The notes under the pieces were generated by a model. That model saw nothing but the letters and a program-made list of their open reading frames with translations. It was not told the origin of the DNA and searched no databases. Below, piece by piece: positions 54,738-63,871 of a DNA stretch of 64,000 nt. The position numbers and the translations under genes were made by a program. The DNA is from Streptomyces sp. NBC_01481. GTDB lineage: Bacteria; Actinomycetota; Actinomycetes; Streptomycetales; Streptomycetaceae. How positions within the stretch are numbered: position 1 is the first letter of the stretch; each line of letters opens with the position of its first letter. The stretch lies in assembly GCF_026339995.1 (NCBI RefSeq), contig NZ_JAPEPT010000002.1, positions 1-64,000 on the forward strand, in the 5' to 3' direction.

Positions 54738-55189
54738 CACGCCTCCTCGGCAGCGCGCGCCACCAGCTTGGTCCACGCGGTCACGACATGCGCGCCGGCC
54801 TCGTCGCGCACCTCGCCACGGATGTCCACAACATCGTTGCCCGCAAGGGACTTGATGGACTCAATGGTCGAGATGACGGTGAGCCGGTCCCCCGCGCCGA
54901 CCGGCCGGGTGTACGCGAACTTCTGCTCGCGATGCACCACGCGGTCGTAATCGAGTCCCAACTGCGGGTCCTGAATAACCTGTTCAGCAGCTTTGAAAGT
55001 GATCGCGAAGGCGAAAGTCGGCGGCGCGATCACATCGGAGTGGCCGAGCGCTCTGGCGGCATCCGGGTCGGTGTACGCGGGATTGGCGTCGCCCACCGCC
55101 ACGGCGAACTCGCGGATCTTTTCCCGGCCTACCTCATAAGGCGAGGTGGGCGGATAAGTCCGCCCCACGAAGGACTGGTCGAGCGCCAT
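54737..55189 (-). CDS. MaoC N-domain protein (UPF0336, HadA-like)
   Basis: A 150-residue hot-dog-fold protein: ALDQSFVGRTYPPTSPYEVGREKIREFAVAVGD (in part) and HSDVIAPPTFAFAITF. The catalytic Asp-His pair of MaoC is not in its usual place, as in HadA/HadC-type non-catalytic subunits. A strong AGGAGGG precedes the ATG. It is translationally coupled to the downstream MaoC gene, suggesting a heterodimeric acyl dehydratase. Confidence 0.88.
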   Translation of the reverse strand: MALDQSFVGRTYPPTSPYEVGREKIREFAVAVGDANPAYTDPDAARALGHSDVIAPPTFAFAITFKAAEQVIQDPQLGLDYDRVVHREQKFAYTRPVGAGDRLTVISTIESIKSLAGNDVVDIRGEVRDEAGAHVVTAWTKLVARAAEEA

Positions 55190-55229
55190 GGACTGGCTCC
55201 CTCCTGACAGATGGACCTCAACAAACGAC

Positions 55230-55262
55230 ACGAGGCCGCCCCCGAGTCGGGGGCGGCCTCGT
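55230..55262 (-). terminator. Terminator after rpmG
   Basis: Perfect 14-bp stem ACGAGGCCGCCCCC/complement with a GAGTC loop, 12 bases past the rpmG stop, separating it from the MaoC pair. Confidence 0.8.
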
Positions 55263-55274
55263 ATACGAGCCTGA

Positions 55275-55439
55275 TTAGCGCGTTTCGCGGTGCGCCGTGT
55301 GCGAGTTGCAGCGCGGGCAGTGCTTCTTCATCTCAAGACGGTCCGGGTTGTTACGCCGGTTCTTCTTGGTGATGTAGTTCCGCTCCTTGCACTCCACGCA
55401 GGCCAGCGTGATCTTCGGGCGGACGTCGGTGGCAGCCAC
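55275..55439 (-). CDS. rpmG: 50S ribosomal protein L33
   Basis: A 54-residue zinc-ribbon protein: [18 protein letters not shown] and CPRC give two CxxC motifs, so this is the zinc-dependent C+ form. The start is GTG with AAGGAG upstream. It lies after tRNA-Thr and tRNA-Met on the same strand. Confidence 0.96.
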
Positions 55440-55528
55440 GTGAGTGCTCCTTGGACGGACGGATGAACGGATGAACGCATAAAAGAGTAGCCGATCGGAG
55501 GACCGACCCCACAATCGGCTACTGTGTG

Positions 55529-55601
55529 TAGCGGTGACCGGACTTGAACCGGTGACACAGCGATTATGAGCCGCTTGCTCTACCGACTGAGCTACACCGC
55601 T
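55529..55601 (-). tRNA. tRNA-Met (anticodon CAT)
   Basis: A 73-base cloverleaf with a 7-bp acceptor AGCGGTG/CACCGCT, D arm GTAGCTCAGTCGGTAGAGC, anticodon loop CT-CAT-AA and T arm GGTTCAAGTCC. The A-T first pair and lack of initiator stem features point to an elongator. A CAT anticodon could also be the lysidine-modified tRNA-Ile. CCA is not encoded. Confidence 0.92.
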
Positions 55602-55647
55602 GCGATGCCGGATCTCCTCACCCGGAGGTGAGGATCCCCGACATCAG

Positions 55648-55720
55648 AGCCCCAATACGGAATCGAACCGTAGACCTTCTCCTTACCATGGAGACGCTCT
55701 ACCGACTGAGCTATTGGGGC
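55648..55720 (-). tRNA. tRNA-Thr (anticodon GGT)
   Basis: A 73-base cloverleaf with acceptor GCCCCAA/TTGGGGC, D arm GCTCAGTCGGTAGAGC, anticodon arm TCTCC-AT-GGT-AA-GGAGA and T arm GGTTCGATTCC. Discriminator T; CCA is not encoded. It is the first gene of the tRNA-Thr/tRNA-Met/rpmG unit. Confidence 0.95.
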
Positions 55721-55731
55721 GAGCGATGAAG

Positions 55732-55761
55732 ACATTACACGGTCGGTCGCCGATCGCCCAA
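55732..55761 (-). promoter_or_regulatory. Promoter for tRNA-Thr, tRNA-Met and rpmG
   Basis: Minus-strand TTGGGC (55756-55761) and TAATGT (55732-55737) with an 18-base spacer, about 12 bases before the tRNA-Thr 5' end. Confidence 0.6.
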
Positions 55762-55960
55762 ATCCGTTTCGGCGCCCTCCGCACGGCCTGAGCCCCGTGC
55801 GTCCCGTACGCCACACGTGGCCACACCGGTACGACTATTGCGCTCCTCCTCGAAGCGCGCTCGGCGCGCCCCTAGGCTCGACTCACGCTGCGTGATCTTG
55901 TCTTTGTGATCTTGTTTTCCGTCACGCCGCCCGAGCCCCACCGCCCCACCCAGGAGCGCG

Positions 55961-57193
55961 ATGCCCGACAGCCAGCCGCAGCCACCCGACGGCGCCACGG
56001 CGGACACCACCGCGCTGCTGCTCTGCGACGCCCGGCTCACCGACGGCCGCACCGTGGACGTACGGCTCAGCGGCGGACGCATCGAGGCCGTCGGCACCGC
56101 GGGCAGCCTCACCCCGCACGCCACCCGCGTCGACCTGAGCGGCTATCTGCTGCTGCCCGCCCCGGCCGATCCGCACACCCATGGGGACACGGCACTGACC
56201 GCCGACTCGCTGGGACCCGTTTCGTACGACACCGAGGACGTCCAGCGGCGTGCCACCGAGGCCGCCCTGCTGCAGCTGGGACACGGGGCGACCGCGCTGC
56301 GCTCGCACGTACGGATCGGGGATGTGCACGCGCTCGGCCCGCTGGAGGCGGTGCTCCAGGCGCGGCGCTCGCTGCGCGGACTCGCGGATCTGACGGCCGT
56401 GGCGGTGCCGCGGCTGCTCACGGGTGTTGCGGGGGCCGACGGCCTGGCGATGCTGCGGGATGCGGTGAAGATGGGCGCGGGGGTGGTGGGCGGCTGCCCG
56501 GACACCGACCCCGATCCGACCGGGTACGCGGAAGCCGTGCTCGAAGTCGCCGCCGAACACGGCTGCCCCGTCGACCTGCACACCCACGGCGACGATCCGG
56601 CACGGCTCGCCCGGCTCGCGGCGATGGCGGGCGGGCTGCGGCCCGGCGTCGCTATCGGGCCGTGCGCGGGGCTCGCCCGGCTGCCGCGCGAGGTGGCGTC
56701 GAGGGCGGCCGACCAGCTGGCCGCGGCCGGGGTCACGGTGGTCTGTGTGCCCCAGGGCGGCTGCGGGGCCGTCGAGCTGCGGGGTAACGCGCCGGTGCGC
56801 CTGCTGCGAGCCGCCGGGGTGCGGGTCGCGGCGGGCAGCGGGGCGCTGCGCGACGTCTCGAATCCGGTGGGCCGCGGCGATCCTTTGGAGGCCGCGTATC
56901 TGCTGGCTTCTCAGGGCGGAATGGCGGCGCGGGAGGCGTACGGGACGGTGGCGGGCGTCGCGCGGCAGGCGATGGGACTGCCGGAGGTACGGGTCGAGGC
57001 AGGCTTCCCGGCCGAGCTTCTTGCGGTGCGCGGCGAGCGGATCTCGGGGGTCCTGTCGCTCGCGTACAGCCGGATCGTGATTCACCGCGGCCGGGTGGTG
57101 GCCCGGACCAGCGCGGTACGGGAGTACTGCGACTCGGCGGCCGCGGTCGCCCTCGAACTGCCCCGGCAGGGGCGGCCGGACACCTGCCCCTGA
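55961..57193 (+). CDS. Amidohydrolase, cytosine deaminase-like
   Basis: A 410-residue amidohydrolase-superfamily protein. The metal site has DPHTHGD (HxH) near residue 68, VDLHTHGDD in the middle, and GALRDVSNPVGRGDPLEA near residue 300 where the metal-binding Asp lies. This pattern resembles cytosine deaminase and related cyclic amidohydrolases. CAGGAG precedes the ATG. No partner genes hint at the substrate. Confidence 0.8.
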   Translation: MPDSQPQPPDGATADTTALLLCDARLTDGRTVDVRLSGGRIEAVGTAGSLTPHATRVDLSGYLLLPAPADPHTHGDTALTADSLGPVSYDTEDVQRRATEAALLQLGHGATALRSHVRIGDVHALGPLEAVLQARRSLRGLADLTAVAVPRLLTGVAGADGLAMLRDAVKMGAGVVGGCPDTDPDPTGYAEAVLEVAAEHGCPVDLHTHGDDPARLARLAAMAGGLRPGVAIGPCAGLARLPREVASRAADQLAAAGVTVVCVPQGGCGAVELRGNAPVRLLRAAGVRVAAGSGALRDVSNPVGRGDPLEAAYLLASQGGMAAREAYGTVAGVARQAMGLPEVRVEAGFPAELLAVRGERISGVLSLAYSRIVIHRGRVVARTSAVREYCDSAAAVALELPRQGRPDTCP

Positions 57194-57263
57194 CGTCAGT
57201 GCTTCGCGTCTTCGCGTGACGTCGCAGACGGTGAGTCCCTGAGCACGCCGGGCGCTTCGGACG

Positions 57264-57279
57264 TACCGTCGTAGGCATG
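57264..57279 (+). promoter_or_regulatory. Putative leaderless promoter/start of the NAD(P)-binding gene
   Basis: TACCGT at 57264-57269 fits TAnnnT and ends 7 bases before the ATG at 57277. No Shine-Dalgarno sequence is present. Confidence 0.45.
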
Positions 57280-57933
57280 CGCATTGTCATCGCTGGAGGA
57301 CACGGTCAGATCGCACTCCGTCTCGAACGGCTGCTGTCGGCGGGCGGGCACGAGGTCGCGGGCATCATCCGCAGACCTGAGCAAGGCGACGACCTGCGTG
57401 AGGCCGGTGCCGAACCGGTCCTGCTCGACCTGGAGTCGGCCTCGGCCGAGGAGGTCGCCGCCACGCTTCAGGGCGCCGGCGCCGCCGTCTTCGCGGCGGG
57501 CGCGGGTCCGGGCAGCGGCAAGGCGCGCAAGGACACGGTGGACCGGGGCGCGGCGGTGCTGTTCGCGGACGCGGCGGAACGGGCAGGCGTACGGCGGTAC
57601 ATCGTGGTCTCCTCGATGGGCGCGGACGCCCAGCACGCGGGCGACAGCGAGTTCGACGTGTACCTGCGGGCGAAGGGCGCGGCGGACGACGACGTACGGT
57701 CCAGGCGAGGCCTCGACTGGACGATTCTGCGGCCGGGCTCACTGACCAACGACGCGGGCACCGGCCTCGTACAGCTGAAGGCGTCGACAGGGCGCGGGAT
57801 GGTGCCGCGTGACGATGTGGCAGCGGTGCTCGCGGAGTTGGTGGAGACGTCGGCGACGGCGGGGCTTACGCTGGAGCTGATCAGCGGCTCTGTGCCGGTG
57901 ATAGTCGCGGTGAAGGACGTCGCCGGAAACTGA
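57277..57933 (+). CDS. NAD(P)-binding SDR-type protein
   Basis: A 218-residue atypical short-chain protein: MRIVIAGGHGQIALRLERLL (GxxGxxA pattern), RYIVVSSMGAD and LDWTILRPGSLTND. It belongs with NAD(P)-dependent epimerase-like NmrA/YwnB proteins. It seems unrelated in detail to the one at 48723. The start appears leaderless. Confidence 0.85.
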   Translation: MRIVIAGGHGQIALRLERLLSAGGHEVAGIIRRPEQGDDLREAGAEPVLLDLESASAEEVAATLQGAGAAVFAAGAGPGSGKARKDTVDRGAAVLFADAAERAGVRRYIVVSSMGADAQHAGDSEFDVYLRAKGAADDDVRSRRGLDWTILRPGSLTNDAGTGLVQLKASTGRGMVPRDDVAAVLAELVETSATAGLTLELISGSVPVIVAVKDVAGN

Positions 57934-57983
57934 GCCACGGGCGATGTGGTCCGCGTTTCCGTTCTGACTTGATGAGGGAACAC

Positions 57984-58481
57984 ATGCCCGACATTCACCC
58001 AACGGTCGTGGAGCGCGGAGAACAGCTCTACGCGTTCGTCCGCGGAACCGTGCGGATGGACGCCTTCGCCCCGATCGCGGACCGGCTGCCGGAACTGTTC
58101 GGCTGGCTGACCGGCCGCGGAGCGGAGCTCGCCGGTGCCCCCTTCTTCCGCTTCAACAGCATCGACAGGGAAGGGGAGTCGGAGGTAGAGGCGGGCATCC
58201 CCGTCGTGTCCATGCCGGAACCCGAGGGTGATATCGGCGTCGCCGTGCTGCCTCGGGGCCGCTATGTGACGGTCACCCATGTCGGCCATCCCGACCAGTT
58301 GTTCGGGGTCATCACTGCGGTACGGGAATGGGCGGAACGGGAGGGTCTGGAGTGGGACATGACGGTGGTCGACGGCGCTGAGCGCTGGACCTGCCGCCTG
58401 GAGTCGTATCTGACCGACCCCCGCGTCGAGCCGGACCCGTCCAAGTGGGAGATCGAGCTCGCGTTCCGGCTGGCCGACTGA
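57984..58481 (+). CDS. GyrI-like small-molecule-binding protein
   Basis: A 165-residue protein with a GyrI-like domain: EVEAGIPVVSMPEPEGDIGVAVLPRGRYVTVTHVGHPDQL (in part) and WEIELAF at the end. These domains bind small molecules and occur alone or in AraC/BmrR regulators. GAGGG lies upstream of the ATG at 57984; an ATG four codons earlier is an alternative. It has no DNA-binding domain. Confidence 0.8.
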   Translation: MPDIHPTVVERGEQLYAFVRGTVRMDAFAPIADRLPELFGWLTGRGAELAGAPFFRFNSIDREGESEVEAGIPVVSMPEPEGDIGVAVLPRGRYVTVTHVGHPDQLFGVITAVREWAEREGLEWDMTVVDGAERWTCRLESYLTDPRVEPDPSKWEIELAFRLAD

Positions 58482-58608
58482 GCGCGGCGGCGATCACGCT
58501 CGACGAGGGCCGGCAGGGGGGTATCGGCCGTCCGGACGGGGACGCCTGCAGTCCGGAAGGGGGTGCCTGCCGTCCGGCGGTGCCGACCCTGGGACAGGCG
58601 TAAACGAC

Positions 58609-58648
58609 GATGGCCCCCGGTCCGCGTTCCCGCAGATCAGGGGCCATC
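58609..58648 (-). terminator. Terminator after tRNA-Tyr
   Basis: Perfect 9-bp stem GATGGCCCC/GGGGCCATC with a 22-base loop, followed by GTCGTTTACG on the minus strand; it begins 9 bases after the tRNA 3' end. Confidence 0.55.
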
Positions 58649-58656
58649 TCATCACG

Positions 58657-58738
58657 TGGCGGCGCCAGGATTCGAACCTGGGTAGGCAGAGCCGACGGAT
58701 TTACAGTCCGTTCCCATTGGCCACTCGGGCACACCGCC
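58657..58738 (-). tRNA. tRNA-Tyr (anticodon GTA)
   Basis: An 82-base tRNA with long variable arm (class II). Acceptor GGCGGTG/CGCCGCC, D arm GCCCGAGTGGCC, anticodon arm CGGA-CT-GTA-AA-TCCG, T arm GGTTCGAATCC, discriminator A. CCA is not encoded. Confidence 0.94.
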
Positions 58739-58932
58739 ATGGGATGTCGCCGTGAAAGTCACCCGCTGCGGGGTGGTGCTCCATGGCAACGACGTAAACG
58801 ATACCTGATGCCCGGGGGTGCTCCGCCACCGGATTGATCAGCCCTCGGGGCGGGTGCGGGTGGCTAGGCTTGCGGGTGCGGTCCGGGACTCCGGCCGCGC
58901 CTCCACGCACCCGAACCAAGGAGCCACAGGAC

Positions 58933-59421
58933 ATGGCCGACTCCAGTTTCGACATCGTCTCGAAGGTCGAGCGGCAGGAGGTCGACAACGCCCTCAACCA
59001 GGCCGCGAAGGAGATCTCCCAGCGCTACGACTTCAAGAACGTCGGGGCTTCGATCGCCTGGTCCGGCGAGAAGATCCTTATGCAGGCCAACTCCGAGGAG
59101 CGCGTCGCCGCCATCCTCGATGTCTTCCAGACCAAGCTGGTCAAGCGCGGGATCTCGCTGAAGGCGCTGGACGCGGGCGAGCCCCAGCTGTCCGGCAAGG
59201 AGTACAAGATCTTCGCCTCGATCGAGGAAGGCATCTCCCAGGAGAACGCCAAGAAGGTCGCGAAGATCATCCGCGACGAGGGCCCGAAGGGCGTCAAGGC
59301 GCAGGTCCAGGGCGAAGAGCTGCGGGTCAGCTCGAAGAGCCGGGACGACCTGCAGGCCGTACAGGCGCTGCTGAAGGGGCAGGACTTCGACTTCGCGCTG
59401 CAGTTCGTGAACTACCGCTGA
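58933..59421 (+). CDS. YajQ family nucleotide-binding protein
   Basis: A 162-residue protein: [24 protein letters not shown] (in part), [13 protein letters not shown] and [10 protein letters not shown] are near-invariant in the YajQ family. In gammaproteobacteria YajQ binds RNA or cyclic di-GMP; its role in actinobacteria is not established. AAGGAG precedes the ATG. Confidence 0.95.
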   Translation: MADSSFDIVSKVERQEVDNALNQAAKEISQRYDFKNVGASIAWSGEKILMQANSEERVAAILDVFQTKLVKRGISLKALDAGEPQLSGKEYKIFASIEEGISQENAKKVAKIIRDEGPKGVKAQVQGEELRVSSKSRDDLQAVQALLKGQDFDFALQFVNYR

Positions 59422-59605
59422 TTCCGGCGGCGCGTGCCTGGCGACCGAGGGGCGGAGCGGCTCGGCCGCCCGCCCTCGCCCCGTGTGGCGGGGGCTGGGC
59501 GCGCCGGCCGGGCGTGATGTCCGAATACCGCCAGCTTCGGCGGAGCGGGGGTCGCAGACTCGTAGGCGTACGGCGCAGGACACGCTGCGAGGAAAGGAAC
59601 GGGCC

Positions 59606-60130
59606 ATGACCGCCACGACGGTCTACACGACCATCGACAGCCCGCTGGGCGAAATGCTGCTGGTCGGCGAGGAGTCCCCCACGGCGAAGGGCGGCACCGC
59701 GCTCGCCTCTCTCTCGCTGCCCGGCCAGAAGGGCGCGGCCGTCGTACGGGACGGTTGGCGGCGCGACCCTGCGGCCTTCGAGGAGATCGGCAGGCAGCTC
59801 GGCGCGTACTTCGAGGGCCGGCTGACCCACTTCGAGATCGAGTACGTGGACGGCGGGACGCACTTCCAGCGCCGGGTGTGGCAGGCGCTGGAAGAGATTC
59901 CGTACGGGGTGACGGCAACATACGGGCAGATCGCTCAGCAGCTCGGTACCTCGGCCGCGGGGGTACGCGCGGTGGGGACCGCGATCGGGCGCAATCCCCT
60001 GCTCGTGGTGCGGCCGTGTCACCGAGTAGTCGGCGCGGACGGCACCCTTCGCGGATACGCGGGCGGGCTGGAGCGCAAGCAGCGGCTGCTCGGGCTCGAG
60101 GGCGTGCGCGAGGGCGTGCCGACGCCGTGA
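59606..60130 (+). CDS. ogt: Methylated-DNA-protein-cysteine methyltransferase
   Basis: Suicide repair protein that removes O6-alkyl groups from guanine. It has 174 residues. The active-site PCHRV carries Cys138, with the helix-turn-helix FQRRVWQALEEIPYGVTATYGQIA (in part) and GTAIGRNPLLVVRP before it. AAAGGA precedes the ATG. It overlaps alkB by 4 bases (GTGA), forming a two-gene alkylation repair unit. Confidence 0.95.
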   Translation: MTATTVYTTIDSPLGEMLLVGEESPTAKGGTALASLSLPGQKGAAVVRDGWRRDPAAFEEIGRQLGAYFEGRLTHFEIEYVDGGTHFQRRVWQALEEIPYGVTATYGQIAQQLGTSAAGVRAVGTAIGRNPLLVVRPCHRVVGADGTLRGYAGGLERKQRLLGLEGVREGVPTP

Positions 60131-60792
60131 CGGGTGAGGCACTGTTCCCCAGGGAGCGGGCGGTGATCGCCCCTGGGGCGGTGCATGTGCCGGGGTGGCT
60201 GGCGGTGGAGCGACAGCGGGAACTGGTGGAGGCAAGCCGCTCCTGGGCCCTCGGCCCGGTCCCGATCCGCCACACCTTGCTCCCGGGTGGCGGCGTGATG
60301 TCCGTGCAGACCGTGTGCGTGGGCTGGCACTGGCAGCCGTACCGGTACAGCCGCACGGCGGACGATGTGAACGGCGCCCGGGTCGCCGAATTCCCTGACT
60401 GGCTTGTGGAGTTGGGGCGGTTGGCTCTTGTCGCGGCGTACGGGGAGGACGGGACGGATCAGGCGTACGCCCCCGACACCGCCCTGATCAACTTCTATGA
60501 CGGTGCGGCGCGGATGGGGATGCACCAGGACAAGGAAGAGCGCTCCGGTGCTCCGGTGGTGTCGCTGAGCATCGGCGACAGCTGCGTCTTCCGCTTCGGG
60601 AACACCGAGACGCGGGGGCGGCCGTACACGGATGTGGAGCTGGCGTCCGGGGACCTGTTCGTCTTCGGCGGACCCACACGCTTCGCGTTCCACGGGGTGC
60701 CGAAGGTGTACCGGGGCACGGCCGACCCGGCGACGGGCATGAGCGGTGGACGGCTGAACATCACGCTGCGCGAGACCGGCCTGCCGGGCTGA
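60127..60792 (+). CDS. alkB: AlkB family alpha-ketoglutarate-dependent dioxygenase
   Basis: Fe(II)/2-oxoglutarate dioxygenase that reverses 1-methyladenine and 3-methylcytosine in DNA. It has 221 residues from the GTG that overlaps the ogt stop. Iron ligands are His133, Asp135 (HQD) and His189; the 2-oxoglutarate-binding RxNxTxR is at 209-215. DTALINFYDGAARMGMHQD is typical. It is translationally coupled to ogt. Confidence 0.93.
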   Translation: MTGEALFPRERAVIAPGAVHVPGWLAVERQRELVEASRSWALGPVPIRHTLLPGGGVMSVQTVCVGWHWQPYRYSRTADDVNGARVAEFPDWLVELGRLALVAAYGEDGTDQAYAPDTALINFYDGAARMGMHQDKEERSGAPVVSLSIGDSCVFRFGNTETRGRPYTDVELASGDLFVFGGPTRFAFHGVPKVYRGTADPATGMSGGRLNITLRETGLPG

Positions 60793-60828
60793 GCGGGCGC
60801 GGCGGGTGCTGGGCGAGTACTGCGGGCG

Positions 60829-61098
60829 TCAGCGCGAGCGTGAATGGCCGAACAGGATCCGGTAGACGATCAGCAGCACGAGCGCGCCGCCGACGGCCGC
60901 GGCCCAAGTCGCCCCGTCGTAGAACTCGTTGGTGATAGGCCGGTCCAAGTACCGGGCCGATATCCAGCCGCCGATGAACGCGCCTGCCACACCTATGAGC
61001 GTGGTGCCGATCAGGCCCCCCGGGTCGCGGCCCGGGAGCAGGATCTTGGCTATGGCGCCGGCGAGCAGCCCGAGAATGATCCAGCTGATGATGCCCAT
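60829..61098 (-). CDS. GlsB/YeaQ/YmgE family membrane protein
   Basis: An 89-residue membrane protein of the transglycosylase-associated (GlsB/YeaQ/YmgE) family. MGIISWIILGLLAGAIAKILLPG, RDPGGLIGTTLIGVAGAFIGG and a third helix near the end (AVGGALVLLIVYRILFG) give three transmembrane segments. It is often stress induced. It is convergent with alkB. Confidence 0.92.
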   Translation of the reverse strand: MGIISWIILGLLAGAIAKILLPGRDPGGLIGTTLIGVAGAFIGGWISARYLDRPITNEFYDGATWAAAVGGALVLLIVYRILFGHSRSR

Positions 61099-61177
61099 GC
61101 CGTGAACCTGCCTTTCGTACGGTGTTGCTCGTGCTCTCAAGGACGTCGGGGGAGCTGAGCGCGGTTGCGGAGATCAG

Positions 61178-61192
61178 TAGGGTCGTCACATG
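61178..61192 (+). promoter_or_regulatory. Putative leaderless promoter/start of the APC permease gene
   Basis: TAGGGT at 61178-61183 fits TAnnnT and ends 6 bases before the ATG at 61190. No Shine-Dalgarno sequence and no strong -35 are visible. Confidence 0.45.
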
Positions 61193-62458
61193 ACACCGGA
61201 ACTGCGGCGGTCCCTGGGAGTCTTCGACGCGGTCGTGATCGGGCTGGGGTCGATGATCGGCGCGGGCATCTTCGTGGCCCTCGGTCCCGCCGCCCGTGCC
61301 GCCGGATCGGGGCTGCTGCTGGGGCTGGCTCTGGCGGCCGTGATCGCGTACTGCAATGCCATGTCGTCGGCACGACTCGCCGCCCGCTATCCGGCTTCCG
61401 GCGGGACGTATGTGTACGGACGGGAGCGGCTCGGCGAGTTCTGGGGCTATCTGGCGGGCTGGGCGTTCATCGTCGGGAAGACCGCTTCGTGCGCGGCGAT
61501 GGCGTTGACGGTCGGGGCGTATGCCTGGCCGGACCAGGCGCACGCGGTGGCGGTCGCCGCGGTGGTGGCGCTGGCTGCCGTGAACTATGGGGGCGTTCAG
61601 AAGTCGGCGTGGCTGACGCGGGCGATCGTGGCGGTGGTACTGGCTGTTCTGGCTGCGGTCGTGGTCGTCTCCCTCGGGTCGGACTCGGCGGACTTCGATC
61701 GGCTGGACGTGGGCGCGGACGTGTCGGCGGGCGGCGTGCTCCAGGCGGCGGGGCTTCTCTTCTTCGCGTTCGCGGGGTACGCCCGGATCGCCACGCTCGG
61801 CGAGGAGGTGAAGGATCCCGCTCGTACGATTCCGCGTGCCGTGCCGCTGGCGCTGGGCATCGCGCTGGTGGTCTATGTGTGCGTGGCGGTATCGGTCCTT
61901 TCTGTGCTGGGGGCCGGGGAGTTGGGCAGGGCGACGGCTCCGCTCGCCGACGCTGTGCGAGCTGCGGGCGCCCAGTGGCTGACGCCCGTCGTGCGGGTGG
62001 GGGCCGCGGTGGCGGCACTCGGGTCTTTGCTCGCGCTGATTCTCGGCGTCTCACGGACGACGCTTGCGATGGCCCGGGACGGTCATCTGCCGGGCGCGCT
62101 GGCCGCGGTGCACCCCCGTTTTCAGGTGCCGCACCGCGCGGAGCTCGCGGTGGGCGCTGTCGTCGCCGTGGTGGCGGCGACGGCGGATGTGCGCGGGGCG
62201 ATCGGCTTCTCGTCGTTCGGAGTGCTGGTGTACTACGCCATTGCTAACGCCTCAGCATGGACGCTGAGTTCCGATTCGGATCGGGATACGCCCGTTCGAG
62301 TGGCGCAGGCACGCGCGACGACGGTGCGGGTGACCGCCGGCCTCGGGCTCGCCGGGTGCCTCGTGCTGGCCTTCGCTCTCCCGGCGCTCTCGGTGGCGGC
62401 AGGCGCAGCGGTTCTGGCCGTGGGCGTGGTGGTGTACGCGGTACGCCGAAGGGGTTAG
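61190..62458 (+). CDS. APC family amino acid permease
   Basis: A 422-residue transporter with about 12 predicted transmembrane helices. IGLGSMIGAGIFVALGPAAR in helix 1 is the APC substrate-binding signature, and FFAFAGYARIATLGEEVKDPARTIPRAV (in part) is the helix 6-7 motif. The substrate is unknown. It is divergent from the GlsB-like gene and ends 13 bases before the convergent yccF-like stop. Confidence 0.9.
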   Translation: MTPELRRSLGVFDAVVIGLGSMIGAGIFVALGPAARAAGSGLLLGLALAAVIAYCNAMSSARLAARYPASGGTYVYGRERLGEFWGYLAGWAFIVGKTASCAAMALTVGAYAWPDQAHAVAVAAVVALAAVNYGGVQKSAWLTRAIVAVVLAVLAAVVVVSLGSDSADFDRLDVGADVSAGGVLQAAGLLFFAFAGYARIATLGEEVKDPARTIPRAVPLALGIALVVYVCVAVSVLSVLGAGELGRATAPLADAVRAAGAQWLTPVVRVGAAVAALGSLLALILGVSRTTLAMARDGHLPGALAAVHPRFQVPHRAELAVGAVVAVVAATADVRGAIGFSSFGVLVYYAIANASAWTLSSDSDRDTPVRVAQARATTVRVTAGLGLAGCLVLAFALPALSVAAGAAVLAVGVVVYAVRRRG

Positions 62459-62471
62459 AGGGTGTCTTCGC

Positions 62472-62864
62472 CTACCGCACTGCGAACGGCTGGTCCGTGC
62501 GGACGATCTCCTTGCCGAAGGGCAGGAGCGAGACCGGGATCAGCTTGAAGTTGGCGATGCCCAGCGGGATGCCGATGATCGTGATGCACAGGACGATGCC
62601 TGTGACGACATGGCCGAGCGCGAGCCACCAGCCGGCGAGGACCAGCCACAGCACATTGCCGACGCAGGACGGCGCTCCGGCATCACGGCGTTCGACGACG
62701 GTGTAACCGAAGGGCCAGAGGGCGTACACGCCGATGCGGAACGCGGCCAGGCCGAAGGGGATGCCGATGATCGTGATGCACAGCACGAGTCCCGCAACCA
62801 TGTAGCTGAGGAACATCCAGAAGCCGCACAGAACGAGCCAGATGACGTTCAGGATAGTTTTCAC
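62472..62864 (-). CDS. YccF domain membrane protein
   Basis: A 130-residue protein with two tandem YccF units: [33 protein letters not shown] (in part) and [33 protein letters not shown] (in part). It has about four membrane segments. Function unknown. The start is a GTG that overlaps the htpX stop by 4 bases (GTGA). Confidence 0.92.
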   Translation of the reverse strand: MKTILNVIWLVLCGFWMFLSYMVAGLVLCITIIGIPFGLAAFRIGVYALWPFGYTVVERRDAGAPSCVGNVLWLVLAGWWLALGHVVTGIVLCITIIGIPLGIANFKLIPVSLLPFGKEIVRTDQPFAVR

Positions 62865-63724
62865 GGGCGACGACCTGCCATTTGCTCGAGTCGGGCGATG
62901 CGCTCCGTCATGGGCGGGTGTGTCGAGAACATCCTGGAGAGGCCCCGTCCCGGGCGAAACGGATTCGCGATCATCATATGACTCGCAGTCTCGAGGCGCG
63001 GCTCGGGCGGCAGCGGCAACTGCTTCGTACCGGCGTCCAGTTTGCGCAGGGCGCTCGCGAGGGCGAGCGGATCACCCGTGAGCTGGGCGCCCGAGGCGTC
63101 CGCCTCGTATTCCCGCGAACGGCTGACAGCCAACTGGATCACCGAGGCGGCCAGCGGACCGAGGATCATGACCAGCAGCATGCCGATGAGGCCGGGGCCT
63201 TCGTCGTCGTCGGAGCGGCCTATGGGGATCAGCCAGGCGAAGTTCACCAGGAACATCACCACCGAGGCGAGCGCGCCCGCGACGGAGGAGATCAGGATGT
63301 CGCGGTTGTAGACATGGCTCAGCTCGTGGCCGATGACGCCGCGCAGCTCGCGCTCGTCGAGAATCTGCAGGATTCCCTCAGTGCAGCACACCGCGGCATT
63401 GCGCGGGTTCCGCCCGGTGGCGAAGGCGTTGGGTGCCTGGGTCGGCGAGATGTACAGGCGGGGCATGGGCTGACGGGCGGCGGTGGAGAGCTCACGGACC
63501 AGGCGGTACAGCGCGGGCGCCTCGAATTCGCTGACGGGACGGGCGCGCATGGCCCGCAGTGCCAGCTTGTCGCTGTTCCAGTAGGCGTACGCGTTGGTGC
63601 CGAGCGCCACGAAGAGCGCGATGATCAGGCCCGTACGGCCGAAGAAACTGCCGATGACGAGGATGAGAGCGGACAGTCCCCCGAGGAGTACGGCGGTCTT
63701 CAGCCCGTTGTGCCGGCGGTGCAC
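62861..63724 (-). CDS. htpX: Membrane zinc metalloprotease HtpX
   Basis: M48B protease that degrades misfolded membrane proteins. It has 287 residues from the GTG at 63724, which has GGAGGG at ideal spacing; a longer reading to 63778 is less likely. Two N-terminal helices, the zinc motif HELSH with a downstream Glu in [15 protein letters not shown], and two further helices after the active site are present. It is coupled to the YccF gene. Confidence 0.94.
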   Translation of the reverse strand: MHRRHNGLKTAVLLGGLSALILVIGSFFGRTGLIIALFVALGTNAYAYWNSDKLALRAMRARPVSEFEAPALYRLVRELSTAARQPMPRLYISPTQAPNAFATGRNPRNAAVCCTEGILQILDERELRGVIGHELSHVYNRDILISSVAGALASVVMFLVNFAWLIPIGRSDDDEGPGLIGMLLVMILGPLAASVIQLAVSRSREYEADASGAQLTGDPLALASALRKLDAGTKQLPLPPEPRLETASHMMIANPFRPGRGLSRMFSTHPPMTERIARLEQMAGRRP

Positions 63725-63871
63725 GGTACGCCCTCCAAGTGGTGCCGCAGGGGAACCCTTCGCGTGATGGTGCTCCACTCACCAGTGGACCCTTCTGTAC
63801 AGGTCAACGCCAGGCGAGGGAGGCTAGTTCCCTTGTGCTCCGGCCCTTGGAGTCGGCCGTTCGGGTGTCGC

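Noticed and set aside
59422-59480. A GC-rich inverted repeat after the yajQ-like gene
   Set aside because: Pairing (CGAGGG/CCCTCG with GCGG/CCGC) is interrupted and no T-run follows, so a terminator call would be weak.
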